Shown: positions 1-7,700, numbered from the stretch's first letter. The stretch: DNA of 15,889 nucleotides from an uncultured Flavobacterium sp. (GCA_946480635.1 CAMLKV010000009.1:1-15889), one strand, 5' to 3'. Made by a program: numbers and translations. The notes: generated by a model not told the origin, from the sequence alone.

Positions 1-1494
1 GAAGTAAATGATGGAACGTCAACAGGTTCAAACAGTTTTTCTTCAGGAGAAATCATTGAATCGTATTCACCAGTTGATGGACAATTAATTGGAAAAGTAA
101 AAACTACAACTGCTGCAGATTACGAAAAAGTAATCAAAAGTGCAGAAGAAGCTTTCAAGGTTTTCAGAGCAATCCCAGCACCACAACGTGGAGAAATTGT
201 TCGTCAATTTGGAAATAAATTAAGAGAATTAAAAGAGCCTCTAGGAAAGTTAGTTTCTTATGAAATGGGTAAATCTTTACAAGAAGGTTACGGAGAGGTT
301 CAAGAAATGATTGATATCTGTGATTTCGCAGTAGGTTTATCTCGTCAGTTAAATGGACAAGTAATTCCATCTGAGCGTCCAGGTCACGTTATGCGTGAGC
401 AATGGCACCCAATAGGAATCGTTGGAATTATTTCTGCTTTCAATTTCCCAGTAGCAGTTTGGTCTTGGAATACCGCTTTAGCATGGATTTGTGGTGACGT
501 TTGTGTATGGAAAGGTTCTGAAAAAGCGCCAATTTGTACTATCGCTTGTCAAAATATCATTGCAGATGTATTAAAAGCAAATAACTTGCCGGAAGGAATT
601 TCTTGTATTGTTAATGGAGATTACAAAGTAGGGGAAATGATTACTACTGACACAAGAATTCCACTAGTATCTGCAACAGGTTCTACTAGAATGGGAAGAA
701 TCGTTGGCGCTAAAGTAGCAGAACGTTTTGGAAAATCTTTACTAGAATTAGGTGGAAACAATGCAATCATCATTACTCCTACTGCTGATTTAAAAGTAGT
801 TGTTCCTGGAGCGGTTTTCGGAGCGGTTGGTACAGCTGGACAAAGATGTACTTCTACTCGTAGATTAATCATCCACGAATCAGTTTATGATACAGTTCGT
901 GACGCGATTGTTGATGCTTACGGACAAATTAAAATTGGAAATCCTTTAGATGAGAAAAACCATGTGGGTCCACTTATCGATAAAGATGCGGTTAACACAT
1001 ATTTAGCAGCTATTGAAAAAGCGAAAGCAGAAGGAGGAAAGGTATTAGTTGAAGGAGGTGTATTATCTGGAGAAGGGTACGAATCGGGGTGTTATGTAAA
1101 ACCAGCTATTATTGAAGCAGAAAATCATTTTGAAATTGTGCAACACGAAACATTTGCTCCAATTTTATACTTAATGAAATACAGCGGAGAAGTTGAAAAT
1201 GCTATTGAGTTACAAAATGGTGTTGCTCAAGGTTTATCTTCTTCAATTATGACAAACAGTATGAAAGAAGCAGAGAAATTCTTATCATTCGCAGGATCTG
1301 ACTGTGGAATTGCTAACGTAAATATCGGAACTTCTGGTGCTGAAATTGGTGGTGCTTTCGGTGGTGAAAAAGAAACAGGTGGCGGACGTGAATCGGGTTC
1401 AGATGCTTGGAAAGTATATATGAGAAGACAAACTAATACGGTTAATTACTCAGATCAATTACCTTTAGCTCAGGGAATTAAATTTGATCTATAA
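1..1494 (+). CDS. ALDH7-family aldehyde dehydrogenase (aminoadipate-semialdehyde / piperideine-6-carboxylate dehydrogenase type), 5' partial
   Basis: The reading frame is open from base 1, giving 497 residues before TAA. Family members have about 510 residues, so only roughly 15 N-terminal residues lie outside the window. The protein carries the NAD(P)-dependent ALDH landmarks: FNFPVAVWSWN in the cofactor-binding half, the general-base Glu in LLELGGNN (residue 249 of the visible part) and the nucleophilic Cys in GQRCTSTRR (residue 283). Their 34-residue spacing is that seen in active ALDHs. The C-terminal end LPLAQGIKFDL is the antiquitin (ALDH7) ending. Enzymes of this family oxidise alpha-aminoadipate semialdehyde to aminoadipate in lysine breakdown; the substrate here is inferred from family only. 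The gene stands alone in the visible region, ends in a strong terminator, and is probably cytoplasmic. An internal ATG at 265 is not the start, because conserved ALDH sequence precedes it. Confidence 0.93.
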   Translation, partial: EVNDGTSTGSNSFSSGEIIESYSPVDGQLIGKVKTTTAADYEKVIKSAEEAFKVFRAIPAPQRGEIVRQFGNKLRELKEPLGKLVSYEMGKSLQEGYGEVQEMIDICDFAVGLSRQLNGQVIPSERPGHVMREQWHPIGIVGIISAFNFPVAVWSWNTALAWICGDVCVWKGSEKAPICTIACQNIIADVLKANNLPEGISCIVNGDYKVGEMITTDTRIPLVSATGSTRMGRIVGAKVAERFGKSLLELGGNNAIIITPTADLKVVVPGAVFGAVGTAGQRCTSTRRLIIHESVYDTVRDAIVDAYGQIKIGNPLDEKNHVGPLIDKDAVNTYLAAIEKAKAEGGKVLVEGGVLSGEGYESGCYVKPAIIEAENHFEIVQHETFAPILYLMKYSGEVENAIELQNGVAQGLSSSIMTNSMKEAEKFLSFAGSDCGIANVNIGTSGAEIGGAFGGEKETGGGRESGSDAWKVYMRRQTNTVNYSDQLPLAQGIKFDL

Positions 1495-1520
1495 TCAATA
1501 AAGGAAATATTTTATATAGG

Positions 1521-1548
1521 AAAGCAACCTCAAAAAGGTTGCTTTTTT
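1521..1548 (+). terminator. Rho-independent terminator of the aldehyde dehydrogenase gene
   Basis: A perfect 10-bp stem (AAAGCAACCT at 1521-1530 with AGGTTGCTTT at 1536-1545), a 5-nt A-rich loop and a T tract running to 1548. It lies 26 bases after the stop codon. Confidence 0.9.
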
Positions 1549-1855
1549 ATTTTTTAAAATTTAAAACTGTATTTTTTTGTAATAAAAAAGTCATTCACCG
1601 AGTTTAGAAACCTTTAATCGAAAACTCAAACCAAAATCATTTTTTGTTTAATGAAATGATTAATTTAGTTTCATAAAACAAATACCACAACCCAATTTGT
1701 TGAAAAATCTATTCTGAAAACAGAATTAAATTGCAGTAAGGAAATGCATTTAATTTCAGTAATTTACTTCTGTTAGGCTACAAACTCTACATTCAGAATA
1801 GGTCCATTTTTCAAGCTTTTTACTTTTTTTATTTTACTAACCAAACAAATAGGCT
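1549..1855. other. AT-rich intergenic leader of the T9SS protein gene
   Basis: About 300 bases without a credible ORF. It holds a short perfect hairpin, ATTCTG-AAAA-CAGAAT, at 1711-1726. A weak Bacteroidetes-like promoter candidate is TTG at 1731-1733, 17 bases, then TAATTTCA at 1751-1758, which misses the consensus TAnnTTTG at the last two bases. If that promoter were used, the mRNA leader would be about 90 bases. No Shine-Dalgarno sequence precedes the ATG at 1856. Nothing else is recognisable. Confidence 0.4.
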
Positions 1856-4800
1856 ATGAGAAAAATTACTTTCTTTCTAGTATTGCTATGTGGTATTTTT
1901 TGGGGTTATGGTCAAGATTGTAGTATCCAAAAATTATTATCAAACGATGTTTCAATATGTTCAGGACAAGGAACAACGATAACATTATTTAGCAGCGAGT
2001 TAGGCGTTTCATACCAACTTAGAGACGCCTCAAATAATCCAATAGGTTTTCCAGTTATTGGAACGGGTGGTAACATTAATTTTACAGCATCACCTACATC
2101 AACAACAACATATAATGTCATTGCAGGATTATGTCCTTCTGCCTATCTAGATACAGTAACGGTAACAGTTTATCAACCTTCTGTGGGAGGAAATGTAACA
2201 GTTTCTGCGGCTGGCGTTACTCCTGTTGTAACTGTAAATACAATTTGCCACTTAGGTAGTGGTTGGCTGTATTTAAGTGGTCATACAGGGAATGTTATCC
2301 GCTGGGAAAGTTCAATAGATGGAGGAAATACTTGGGTATCTATTGCAAATACAGCAACAAGTTATAATTATACTGGATTAAACGATACTACTATTTTTAG
2401 AGCAGTTGTGCAAAACGGGACATGTGCTATTACTTATTCAAGTACTTCAGTAGTAGTGGTTATACCTAATATTAAACCAACTGTTGTAGCTATGCCTGGA
2501 ACTATTTGTGCTGGAGAAAGCTCTACGCTAACAGCACTTAGTGGCTATGCTACTAGTCAAGGAGTGGCAACTGGTGGAGCATTTAGTTATGCTAATCCGG
2601 ATGGATGGGAAGTAGATGGAAATCCTAATGGTTTAAATGCTGGAGGTAGTAATACAAAACCTACTGGTTTTAGATTAACAACTTCTAATTCAGGAACATA
2701 TTCAGGAATAACTTACACTTCTTCGGGTAAATTTGCTATTGCACATGGAGCAGTAGATTCAGAAATGGAAACACCAATATTCAATAGTTTTGGATTGGCT
2801 ACATTTACAATTCAATTTAACCATGCTTTTAATTTAACTGCAGGCGCCACAGCTAAAGTGTGGTTGTCACTAGATGGTGGAAACACTTATAATATTCTTT
2901 TGTCCAGTTATGCAGGATCAATGACAAGAACGCCATACAATAATTTTCCTCTAGAAGTTATAAATTTAAATAACTATATAGGACAACCTAATTTGAGAGT
3001 TAAATTCAGTTTTCATGGTCTTTTAAACAGTTCATGGGCAATTGATAATATAGGAATTCCTGAAACACCAACAGGATTAACAACACAATGGTTAGATCAA
3101 AATGGTAATATTTTAGTGTCTACAAGTTCTGTAAGTTCAGGAATGACAGTAACACCTCCAGTAACTACTACTTATTATGTTGTTTCATACATTAATGGAT
3201 GTACTAGTTATGGTCCAGAAGGAACAGCAGAAATAAAAGTCATTGTGAGACCAAGACCAACAGCAAGTATTGGTCCTTCACAATATGTTTGTAAAGGTGA
3301 TAGTGCTACTTTAAGTATTACTCTTACTGGAACAGCGCCATGGAATATTACTTATACTAATGGTTCTACAACTACAAACGTCACTACATCTAGCAATCCA
3401 TATAATTTTACATTGACTAATTTATTAGCAAATGTTACTTATTCAGTTACAGCATTGAGTGATAAAAATTGTACTGCAAAACCAAGCGATTTGACGGGTA
3501 GCGCAGTTTTAACAGTACTGAATGGGACAAAAGGACTTTGGACTGGTGTGCAGAGTAATGATTGGTTCGATTGTAAAAACTGGGCCGGAGGTGTGCCAAC
3601 AGCAGTCGATGATGCAGTTATTCCTAACGGATGTGTAAGAATGCCTGTTATAGATAGAAATAGCATATATGCTCCAGAAGATAAAATTGCAATTTGTCGT
3701 GATATAATAATTGCAAATGCAGCTTCACTTACTATGCTTGATAATTCTTTATTACATATTAAAAGAGATTGGAAAAACAGTGGAACTTTTATTCCAGGTA
3801 AAGGAACTGTTACATTTAATGGAGATGGAGTTAATCAAGTTCAGTTAATAAATTCAGGAATTAAACTTAATGAAGGATTCTACAACCTTACTTTAAATAG
3901 TTTAAACACAGCTAAAGGAATTAATTTGCCAAACAACTTTCAATTAACAGTAGCTAACTTATTAACTTTAACTAGTGGAATTTTAAGATTAACAGACGAA
4001 GCACAGTTATTACAATTAGGAGATGTGGCAAATCCAATTGATGGTACTGGTAAACTTTTAAGAGATCAGCAAGGAAAGAAAAGTAGTTTCCATTATAACT
4101 ACTGGTCTTCACCAGTTAGTTTAGATGGTGCAAATTATACAGTTTCGGGTATTTTGAGAGACGGGACAGATGCAGTAGCGAATCCATACAGTCCTGGATT
4201 GATTTCTTTTGGAGATGCTTACAACCATGCGGATGGAGCAATATCTACACCAATAAAAGTTAGTAATAGATGGATTTATAAATATACTTTAGCAAGTACA
4301 AATTATAATTCATGGCAACTTATAGGCAGTGCCAGTAATGTTAAAATTGGAGAAGGATACACAATGAAAGGAGTGACTGGTACAGCTGCAATTTCAGATG
4401 TTCAGAATTATGTATATGCAGGCAAACCTAATAATGGAATTGTAAATTTGGCTATTGGTTTAAATCAAAGTTATTTAATTGGAAACCCTTATGCTTCTGC
4501 TCTTGACGCAAATGAATTTATTTTAGATAATATGAGAGATAGTGGAGGTAGAGCTTCTAGTAATAGATTTAATGGTGCGCTATATTTCTATGATAACTTT
4601 GGGGGTAATTCTCATTATTTAGCTAATTATGTTGCGGGTTATGCTACTTATACTTTAATGGGAGGTGTTGTAGCAATTTCTAATGACCCAATGATTAATA
4701 ATAATGGTTCGAGTGGATTAAAAGTGCCTCAAAGATATATTCCGGTAGGTCAAGCTTTTTTTATTAACTCTGTAGTTGATCCAGGTTTGGTCGCAAATAA

Positions 4801-5614
4801 TCCAAATTTAGCTGGAGCAGTTACCGGAGGAAGTATTATTTTTAAAAACAGTCAAAGAACGTTTAAAACTGAGGCATCAGGGCAATCAGTATTTTTTAAA
4901 TCTGCAAATAACTCATCTAATCAGGTAACAGAAGATGTAAGACCAAGAATAAGATTGCAATATGATTCACCATCAAACATGCATAGACAAATATTAATTG
5001 GCGCAGATGCAAACGCAACAATGCAATATGATTTTGGATTTGATGCTGTAATGGCTGACATTAATCCTGATGATATGTATTGGAGTCTTAGCGGAGCAAA
5101 ACTTGTTATACAAGCTATTCCAGATTTTAATGCAAGTCAAATAATTCCGCTGACTTTAAAAATTACTAACCAAGGAAATAATATTATTAAAATTGCCTCA
5201 TTAGAGAATATTGCAGATGAACAAGAAATTTATCTTTTTGACGAGGTTGCAGGTATCTATTATAACCTAAGAAGTACAGATTTTTCAATAGTTCTTCCTG
5301 CAGGAGAATATAATAACAGATTTTCATTACGCTTCAATAATCAGGCACTTAGTGTTAATGATAATGTATTGAGTGAAGGTGTTTTAGTGTATTATAGTGA
5401 TCATTATATAAATATCAAAAATCAATCGTATGATATGGTGGTTGGAAATGTACAATTGTTTTCAATATTAGGACAAAAAGTCTTTGAACACAAAGCGGGT
5501 AATGAAGATCAAACCAGCATGCAGTTTTCTGTTAGCGGATTGAGTGCTGGTACTTACATCGTAAAAATTACAACAGATAAAGGAATTTTTAGTAAAAAAG
5601 TGATTATAGAATAA
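1856..5614 (+). CDS. Large secreted T9SS cargo protein with type A C-terminal sorting domain
   Basis: 1252 residues. The N-terminus (MRKITFFLVLLCGIFWGYGQ) is a Sec signal peptide, probably cleaved before the Gln typical of flavobacterial exported proteins. Residues about 20-210 are Thr/Val-rich with Ig-like beta-sandwich character. Residues about 230-405 resemble a jelly-roll/MAM-like module, with DGGNTYNILL and WAIDNIGIPE. About 410-555 are Ig/fibronectin-like and include TALSDKNCTA. A GLWTGVQSNDWFDCKNW segment near 560-577 and a YWSSPV motif at 749-754 recur in large flavobacterial surface proteins. The last roughly 87 residues (VNDNVLSEG to FSKKVIIE, with LFSILGQKVF and LSAGTYIVKI) form a T9SS type A sorting domain, which directs passage through the outer membrane and attachment or release. 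No catalytic motif is visible, so an adhesin or matrix role is only inferred. The gene is monocistronic, with terminators on both sides. Confidence 0.88.
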   Translation: MRKITFFLVLLCGIFWGYGQDCSIQKLLSNDVSICSGQGTTITLFSSELGVSYQLRDASNNPIGFPVIGTGGNINFTASPTSTTTYNVIAGLCPSAYLDTVTVTVYQPSVGGNVTVSAAGVTPVVTVNTICHLGSGWLYLSGHTGNVIRWESSIDGGNTWVSIANTATSYNYTGLNDTTIFRAVVQNGTCAITYSSTSVVVVIPNIKPTVVAMPGTICAGESSTLTALSGYATSQGVATGGAFSYANPDGWEVDGNPNGLNAGGSNTKPTGFRLTTSNSGTYSGITYTSSGKFAIAHGAVDSEMETPIFNSFGLATFTIQFNHAFNLTAGATAKVWLSLDGGNTYNILLSSYAGSMTRTPYNNFPLEVINLNNYIGQPNLRVKFSFHGLLNSSWAIDNIGIPETPTGLTTQWLDQNGNILVSTSSVSSGMTVTPPVTTTYYVVSYINGCTSYGPEGTAEIKVIVRPRPTASIGPSQYVCKGDSATLSITLTGTAPWNITYTNGSTTTNVTTSSNPYNFTLTNLLANVTYSVTALSDKNCTAKPSDLTGSAVLTVLNGTKGLWTGVQSNDWFDCKNWAGGVPTAVDDAVIPNGCVRMPVIDRNSIYAPEDKIAICRDIIIANAASLTMLDNSLLHIKRDWKNSGTFIPGKGTVTFNGDGVNQVQLINSGIKLNEGFYNLTLNSLNTAKGINLPNNFQLTVANLLTLTSGILRLTDEAQLLQLGDVANPIDGTGKLLRDQQGKKSSFHYNYWSSPVSLDGANYTVSGILRDGTDAVANPYSPGLISFGDAYNHADGAISTPIKVSNRWIYKYTLASTNYNSWQLIGSASNVKIGEGYTMKGVTGTAAISDVQNYVYAGKPNNGIVNLAIGLNQSYLIGNPYASALDANEFILDNMRDSGGRASSNRFNGALYFYDNFGGNSHYLANYVAGYATYTLMGGVVAISNDPMINNNGSSGLKVPQRYIPVGQAFFINSVVDPGLVANNPNLAGAVTGGSIIFKNSQRTFKTEASGQSVFFKSANNSSNQVTEDVRPRIRLQYDSPSNMHRQILIGADANATMQYDFGFDAVMADINPDDMYWSLSGAKLVIQAIPDFNASQIIPLTLKITNQGNNIIKIASLENIADEQEIYLFDEVAGIYYNLRSTDFSIVLPAGEYNNRFSLRFNNQALSVNDNVLSEGVLVYYSDHYINIKNQSYDMVVGNVQLFSILGQKVFEHKAGNEDQTSMQFSVSGLSAGTYIVKITTDKGIFSKKVIIE

Positions 5615-5626
5615 GTAACATGATTG

Positions 5627-5634
5627 TAAATTTG
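5627..5634 (+). promoter_or_regulatory. Orphan -7-type box (TAAATTTG) upstream of the shared hairpin and RNA-like element
   Basis: TAAATTTG matches the Bacteroidetes -7 consensus TAnnTTTG exactly and lies 12 bases after the T9SS gene stop, where no coding gene follows on this strand. A transcript would start near 5640 and run into the hairpin at 5644-5673 and the structured element at 5674-5741. No TTG is found at the usual -33 distance. In AT-rich DNA such an 8-mer can occur by chance. Confidence 0.25.
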
Positions 5635-5643
5635 GGTTTTAAA

Positions 5644-5673
5644 AAAAGCGACACCAATTTTGGTGTCGCTTTT
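5644..5673. terminator. Bidirectional terminator between the T9SS gene and the phnA-like gene
   Basis: A perfect 13-bp stem: AAAAGCGACACCA at 5644-5656 pairs with TGGTGTCGCTTTT at 5661-5673. On the plus strand a T4 tract follows the GC-rich core. On the minus strand the tract is T7 (complement of 5641-5647), so it works better for the minus-strand operon that ends at 5743. It serves convergent transcription units. Confidence 0.85.
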
Positions 5674-5741
5674 GCGTTAGGGATAGAGGCAAGCACCTTG
5701 TGCAGCCGATAGCCCGACCATGCCTTGGGCGTGGGAACGCC
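5674..5741 (+). ncRNA. Structured GC-rich RNA-like element, Flavo-1-like candidate
   Basis: This 68-base segment is much more GC-rich than its surroundings and folds into a closed multi-helix junction. The closing stem is GCGT (5674-5677) with ACGC (5737-5740). The first arm pairs GGG (5680-5682) with CCC (5713-5715), then TA/TA, a tandem G-A/G-A mismatch, GGC (5688-5690) with GCC (5705-5707), and GCAC (5693-5696) with GTGC (5700-5703), closed by a CTT loop. The second arm is a 7-bp hairpin, 5718-5724 with 5728-5734, loop TTG, containing one G-T wobble. The tandem G-A mismatches become C-T on the other strand, so the plus strand is the likelier RNA. The signature blocks GCGTTAGGGATAG, GATAGCCCGACC and GGGAACGCC are ones I recall as recurrent between Flavobacterium genes, and I associate them with the Rfam Flavo-1 motif. 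That assignment is from memory and not checked. It abuts the stop codon of the phnA-like gene. Confidence 0.55.
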
Positions 5742-5742
5742 A

Positions 5743-6321
5743 TTATTTTGTCTTTTTAACGTATTGAGTCAAAATTACAATATGTTGCCCTTCAACTCTC
5801 CCTTCAATTTGATCAGGATTGTCCCAAACAAGTTTAATATTATGAACTGCTGCGCCACGTTTAGCAGTGAAATTTGCTCCTTTTACATCAAGGTCTTTGA
5901 TTAAAACTACTGAATCTCCGTCCTGAAGAATATTTCCGTTAGAATCTTTGTGAATTATTTTTCCTTCATCATCATCATCATTGTCTTCACCAGTTGCTTT
6001 TGCCCACTCTAAAGCTTCTTCATCAAGGTACATCATGTCTAGCAAATCGTTCTTTTTTAAACGAGTAAGCATACGCCATGAAACAATTTGAACGGGAAGA
6101 TGTTCATTCCACATACTGTCCGAAAGACAATGCCAGTGATTGATATCTGTAGCATCTGGATTTTCAATTTGATTAATGCAAGTTGTACAGGCTAAAATTG
6201 ATTGTTCCAAACTTTCTGTAGTGTTTGGAGCTACATTAAAGACTTTTAAATCGTGCTGAATACCACACAATTCACAAGAAGAATTGCTTCTGTCTTTTAG
6301 TTTTTTTTCAATAACACTCAT
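5743..6321 (-). CDS. PhnA-domain protein with N-terminal zinc ribbon
   Basis: 192 residues. The N-terminus has two CxxC pairs, C16-x2-C19 and C45-x2-C48, forming a zinc-ribbon-like module. The C-terminal ~70 residues (DSNGNILQDGDSVVLIKDL to GQHIVILTQYVKK) form the PhnA/YjdM domain, an SH3-like barrel. The middle part carries a linker with an acidic run, GEDNDDDDEGK, encoded by a short ATC/GAT repeat at about 5966-5980. Despite the historical phn name, PhnA is not needed for phosphonate cleavage and its biochemical role is unsettled. No phosphonate genes are nearby, so no function should be inferred from the name. Its start lies 9 bases after the stop of the upstream minus-strand gene, which points to co-transcription. 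The Flavo-1-like element and the bidirectional terminator lie immediately beyond its stop. It is longer than the ~110-residue enterobacterial form. Confidence 0.88.
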   Translation of the reverse strand: MSVIEKKLKDRSNSSCELCGIQHDLKVFNVAPNTTESLEQSILACTTCINQIENPDATDINHWHCLSDSMWNEHLPVQIVSWRMLTRLKKNDLLDMMYLDEEALEWAKATGEDNDDDDEGKIIHKDSNGNILQDGDSVVLIKDLDVKGANFTAKRGAAVHNIKLVWDNPDQIEGRVEGQHIVILTQYVKKTK

Positions 6322-6330
6322 CTTAAAGTA

Positions 6331-6831
6331 TTATAAATTAAAAGACATTCCAATACTCGCGTTGAATTGATTATTGTAATAATCAAATGGATGATCTAGA
6401 GTTGAATCGTATTTAGCAATTGGTAGAGCAAACTCAGTATAAACTCCAAAACCATCAGTAAAGAAATATCTTGCTCCTAAATGGGCACCAAAATTTCTTA
6501 AACCTAAATCTAAACCAGGATACACATCAAATTTTTCATCTACGTTTATTACATTTCCTAGGTTAGCATTAAAGCGCGCTCTCACATCTGCTCTGTCTCC
6601 AAAATTAGGTTTTTCATCCAAAAATTTATTGGCAGACAACATGTATGTGGCTTGGAAACCAAAAGACATATTTTCTCCTATCCCAAAATCTACTGTAGAT
6701 GTTATGCCAGTACCTCCATCTTGAATATTAGCTCCAACTTGGAACTTAGTATCACCTTTACCTTTAAATGCCTGTGCATTAACAAAACAAGCCGAAGCGA
6801 GTAGTAAAATTGTAAAAAGTATCTTTTTCAT
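6331..6831 (-). CDS. Small secreted/outer-membrane beta-rich protein, DUF6646-like
   Basis: 166 residues from ATG at 6831. An in-frame ATG 21 bases upstream (6852) would add MPKIYLT in front of a complete signal peptide and would overlap the probable promoter box, so the inner start is preferred. The signal peptide is MKKILFTILLLASACFVNAQ, with cleavage likely after Ala before Gln. The mature part has alternating hydrophobic/polar strands (STVDFGIGENMSFGFQATYML, GLDLGLRNFGAHLGARYFFTDG) and ends in an aromatic/hydrophobic strand (NASIGMSFNL) typical of small outer-membrane beta-barrels. It matches my recollection of the flavobacterial DUF6646 family, whose function is unknown. It probably lies in the outer membrane. 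It is the first gene of a likely two-gene transcript with the phnA-like gene; the phosphatase gene upstream ends 37 bases away. Confidence 0.78.
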   Translation of the reverse strand: MKKILFTILLLASACFVNAQAFKGKGDTKFQVGANIQDGGTGITSTVDFGIGENMSFGFQATYMLSANKFLDEKPNFGDRADVRARFNANLGNVINVDEKFDVYPGLDLGLRNFGAHLGARYFFTDGFGVYTEFALPIAKYDSTLDHPFDYYNNQFNASIGMSFNL

Positions 6832-6849
6832 TGTTAAATATATTTTAGG

Positions 6850-6857
6850 CAAATATA
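6850..6857 (-). promoter_or_regulatory. -7 box (TATATTTG) for the DUF6646-like gene
   Basis: On the minus strand TATATTTG is an exact TAnnTTTG match ending 18 bases before the preferred ATG at 6831, in the short gap after the phosphatase stop. The inferred 5' leader is about 10-15 bases. No TTG is present at the -33 distance, so the assignment rests on the -7 box and its position. It also argues against the upstream ATG at 6852. Confidence 0.4.
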
Positions 6858-6868
6858 CTAACTAAACT

Positions 6869-7594
6869 TTAATTTCTTCCGATTTCGTTTGGGTATAGAG
6901 TATGCACAGGATCGCTTTGCCAGAATTCCTTCGTGTCAATATCCATAATAGTTAAGGGGCCTTTAAAAGCAGCTCCAGTATCTATATTCCAAACATTGGC
7001 TTTATTTATTGGAATGGTTTCATTTATTTGAGTAACAGGAGTATGCCCTATGTATATTTCATTATAGTTTGTAAATCTTTTAGGGTAAAATGGGGAATCT
7101 TTTTTTATTGATGAATCTAAAGAAAGTGCCATTTCCCATAAAGTTCTGTCCCAATATAACATTCTTGGAAAATGTTCTGCTGTAACCCCTTTAAGGTTTG
7201 TGAATCCGGCATGAACAAACAATCTGTTCTGTTCATCAAGATGATAGTTTTTCAAAGCAATAAGGAATTCTATATGTTTTTCTTTAGTTTTTTGATCTAC
7301 AGAGGCATACGCTTTTACGGTTGATTCTCCCCCATGATTATACCACATGGGGTTATCATGATTATTTTGTAACCAGTGTAAAACTAATTCATCGTGATTT
7401 CCACGTATGAATATACATTTTTTTTGTATCTTTAGTGAAATCATAAAATCCACTAGGTCAGGAGATTCACTCCAGCCATCCAGATAATCGCCTAAGAAAA
7501 TTAAAGTGTCAGTTTGTGATACTTTTGCTTTTTCAAGAACTTGTTTTAAAGCTCTCAAAGCTCCATGGATATCACCAATAACGAGTGTTCTCAT
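6869..7594 (-). CDS. Calcineurin-like metallophosphatase (PPP-family serine/threonine phosphatase or Ap4A hydrolase type)
   Basis: 241 residues from ATG at 7594. The frame extends upstream to 7639, but the metal-binding strand starts exactly at MRTLVIGDIHG, so the inner start is chosen. The PPP signature is complete: GDIHG (residues 7-11), GDYLDGW (35-41) and GNHDE (65-69), supplying the Asp, His and Asn ligands of a two-metal centre, followed by later His motifs (VHAGF; IGHTP) and IDTGAA near the C-terminus. Bacterial relatives act on phosphoproteins or on diadenosine tetraphosphate, and sequence alone does not separate these. No signal peptide is present, so it is cytoplasmic. It is divergently oriented to the small lipoprotein gene at 7788, with 193 bases between them, and lies 37 bases upstream of the DUF6646-like gene, which seems to have its own promoter. 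Confidence 0.9.
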   Translation of the reverse strand: MRTLVIGDIHGALRALKQVLEKAKVSQTDTLIFLGDYLDGWSESPDLVDFMISLKIQKKCIFIRGNHDELVLHWLQNNHDNPMWYNHGGESTVKAYASVDQKTKEKHIEFLIALKNYHLDEQNRLFVHAGFTNLKGVTAEHFPRMLYWDRTLWEMALSLDSSIKKDSPFYPKRFTNYNEIYIGHTPVTQINETIPINKANVWNIDTGAAFKGPLTIMDIDTKEFWQSDPVHTLYPNEIGRN

Positions 7595-7685
7595 TAAAAG
7601 AGTTTTGAAAATTAAATTTACGAAAAAAGCACTAAACAAAAATGCTTATCGAGATCGATTTCTAAAATAATATTTTAACAAAATA

Positions 7686-7700
7686 TACGGAAAAACCGTA
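7686..7700. repeat. Short hairpin in the divergent intergenic region
   Basis: TACGG-AAAAA-CCGTA, a perfect 5-bp stem with an A5 loop, lying between the divergent phosphatase and small-lipoprotein genes. It is not followed by a T tract in either direction and is therefore unlikely to be a terminator. It may be an operator or chance. Confidence 0.35.

Noticed and set aside
621..872. Open frame on the minus strand inside the aldehyde dehydrogenase gene
   Set aside because: It is fully antisense to conserved ALDH sequence, has no recognisable domain, and is a shadow of the real frame. The same applies to the minus-strand frames at 164-370, 1912-2121, 3439-3666, 8876-9229 and 10819-11031.
5743..6321. 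Phosphonate utilisation function for the PhnA-domain gene
   Set aside because: PhnA is not part of the C-P lyase machinery and no phn genes are present nearby; the name alone gives no pathway.
6832..6852. Upstream ATG extending the DUF6646-like protein by seven residues
   Set aside because: It would place MPKIYLT in front of a complete signal peptide and would overlap the exact TATATTTG promoter box, so the ATG at 6831 is used.
7595..7639. N-terminal extension of the metallophosphatase (MFSAFFVNLIFKTLL)
   Set aside because: The conserved metal-binding strand begins at MRTLVIGDIHG; phosphatases of this family start right there, and the extension is hydrophobic noise from AT-rich DNA.
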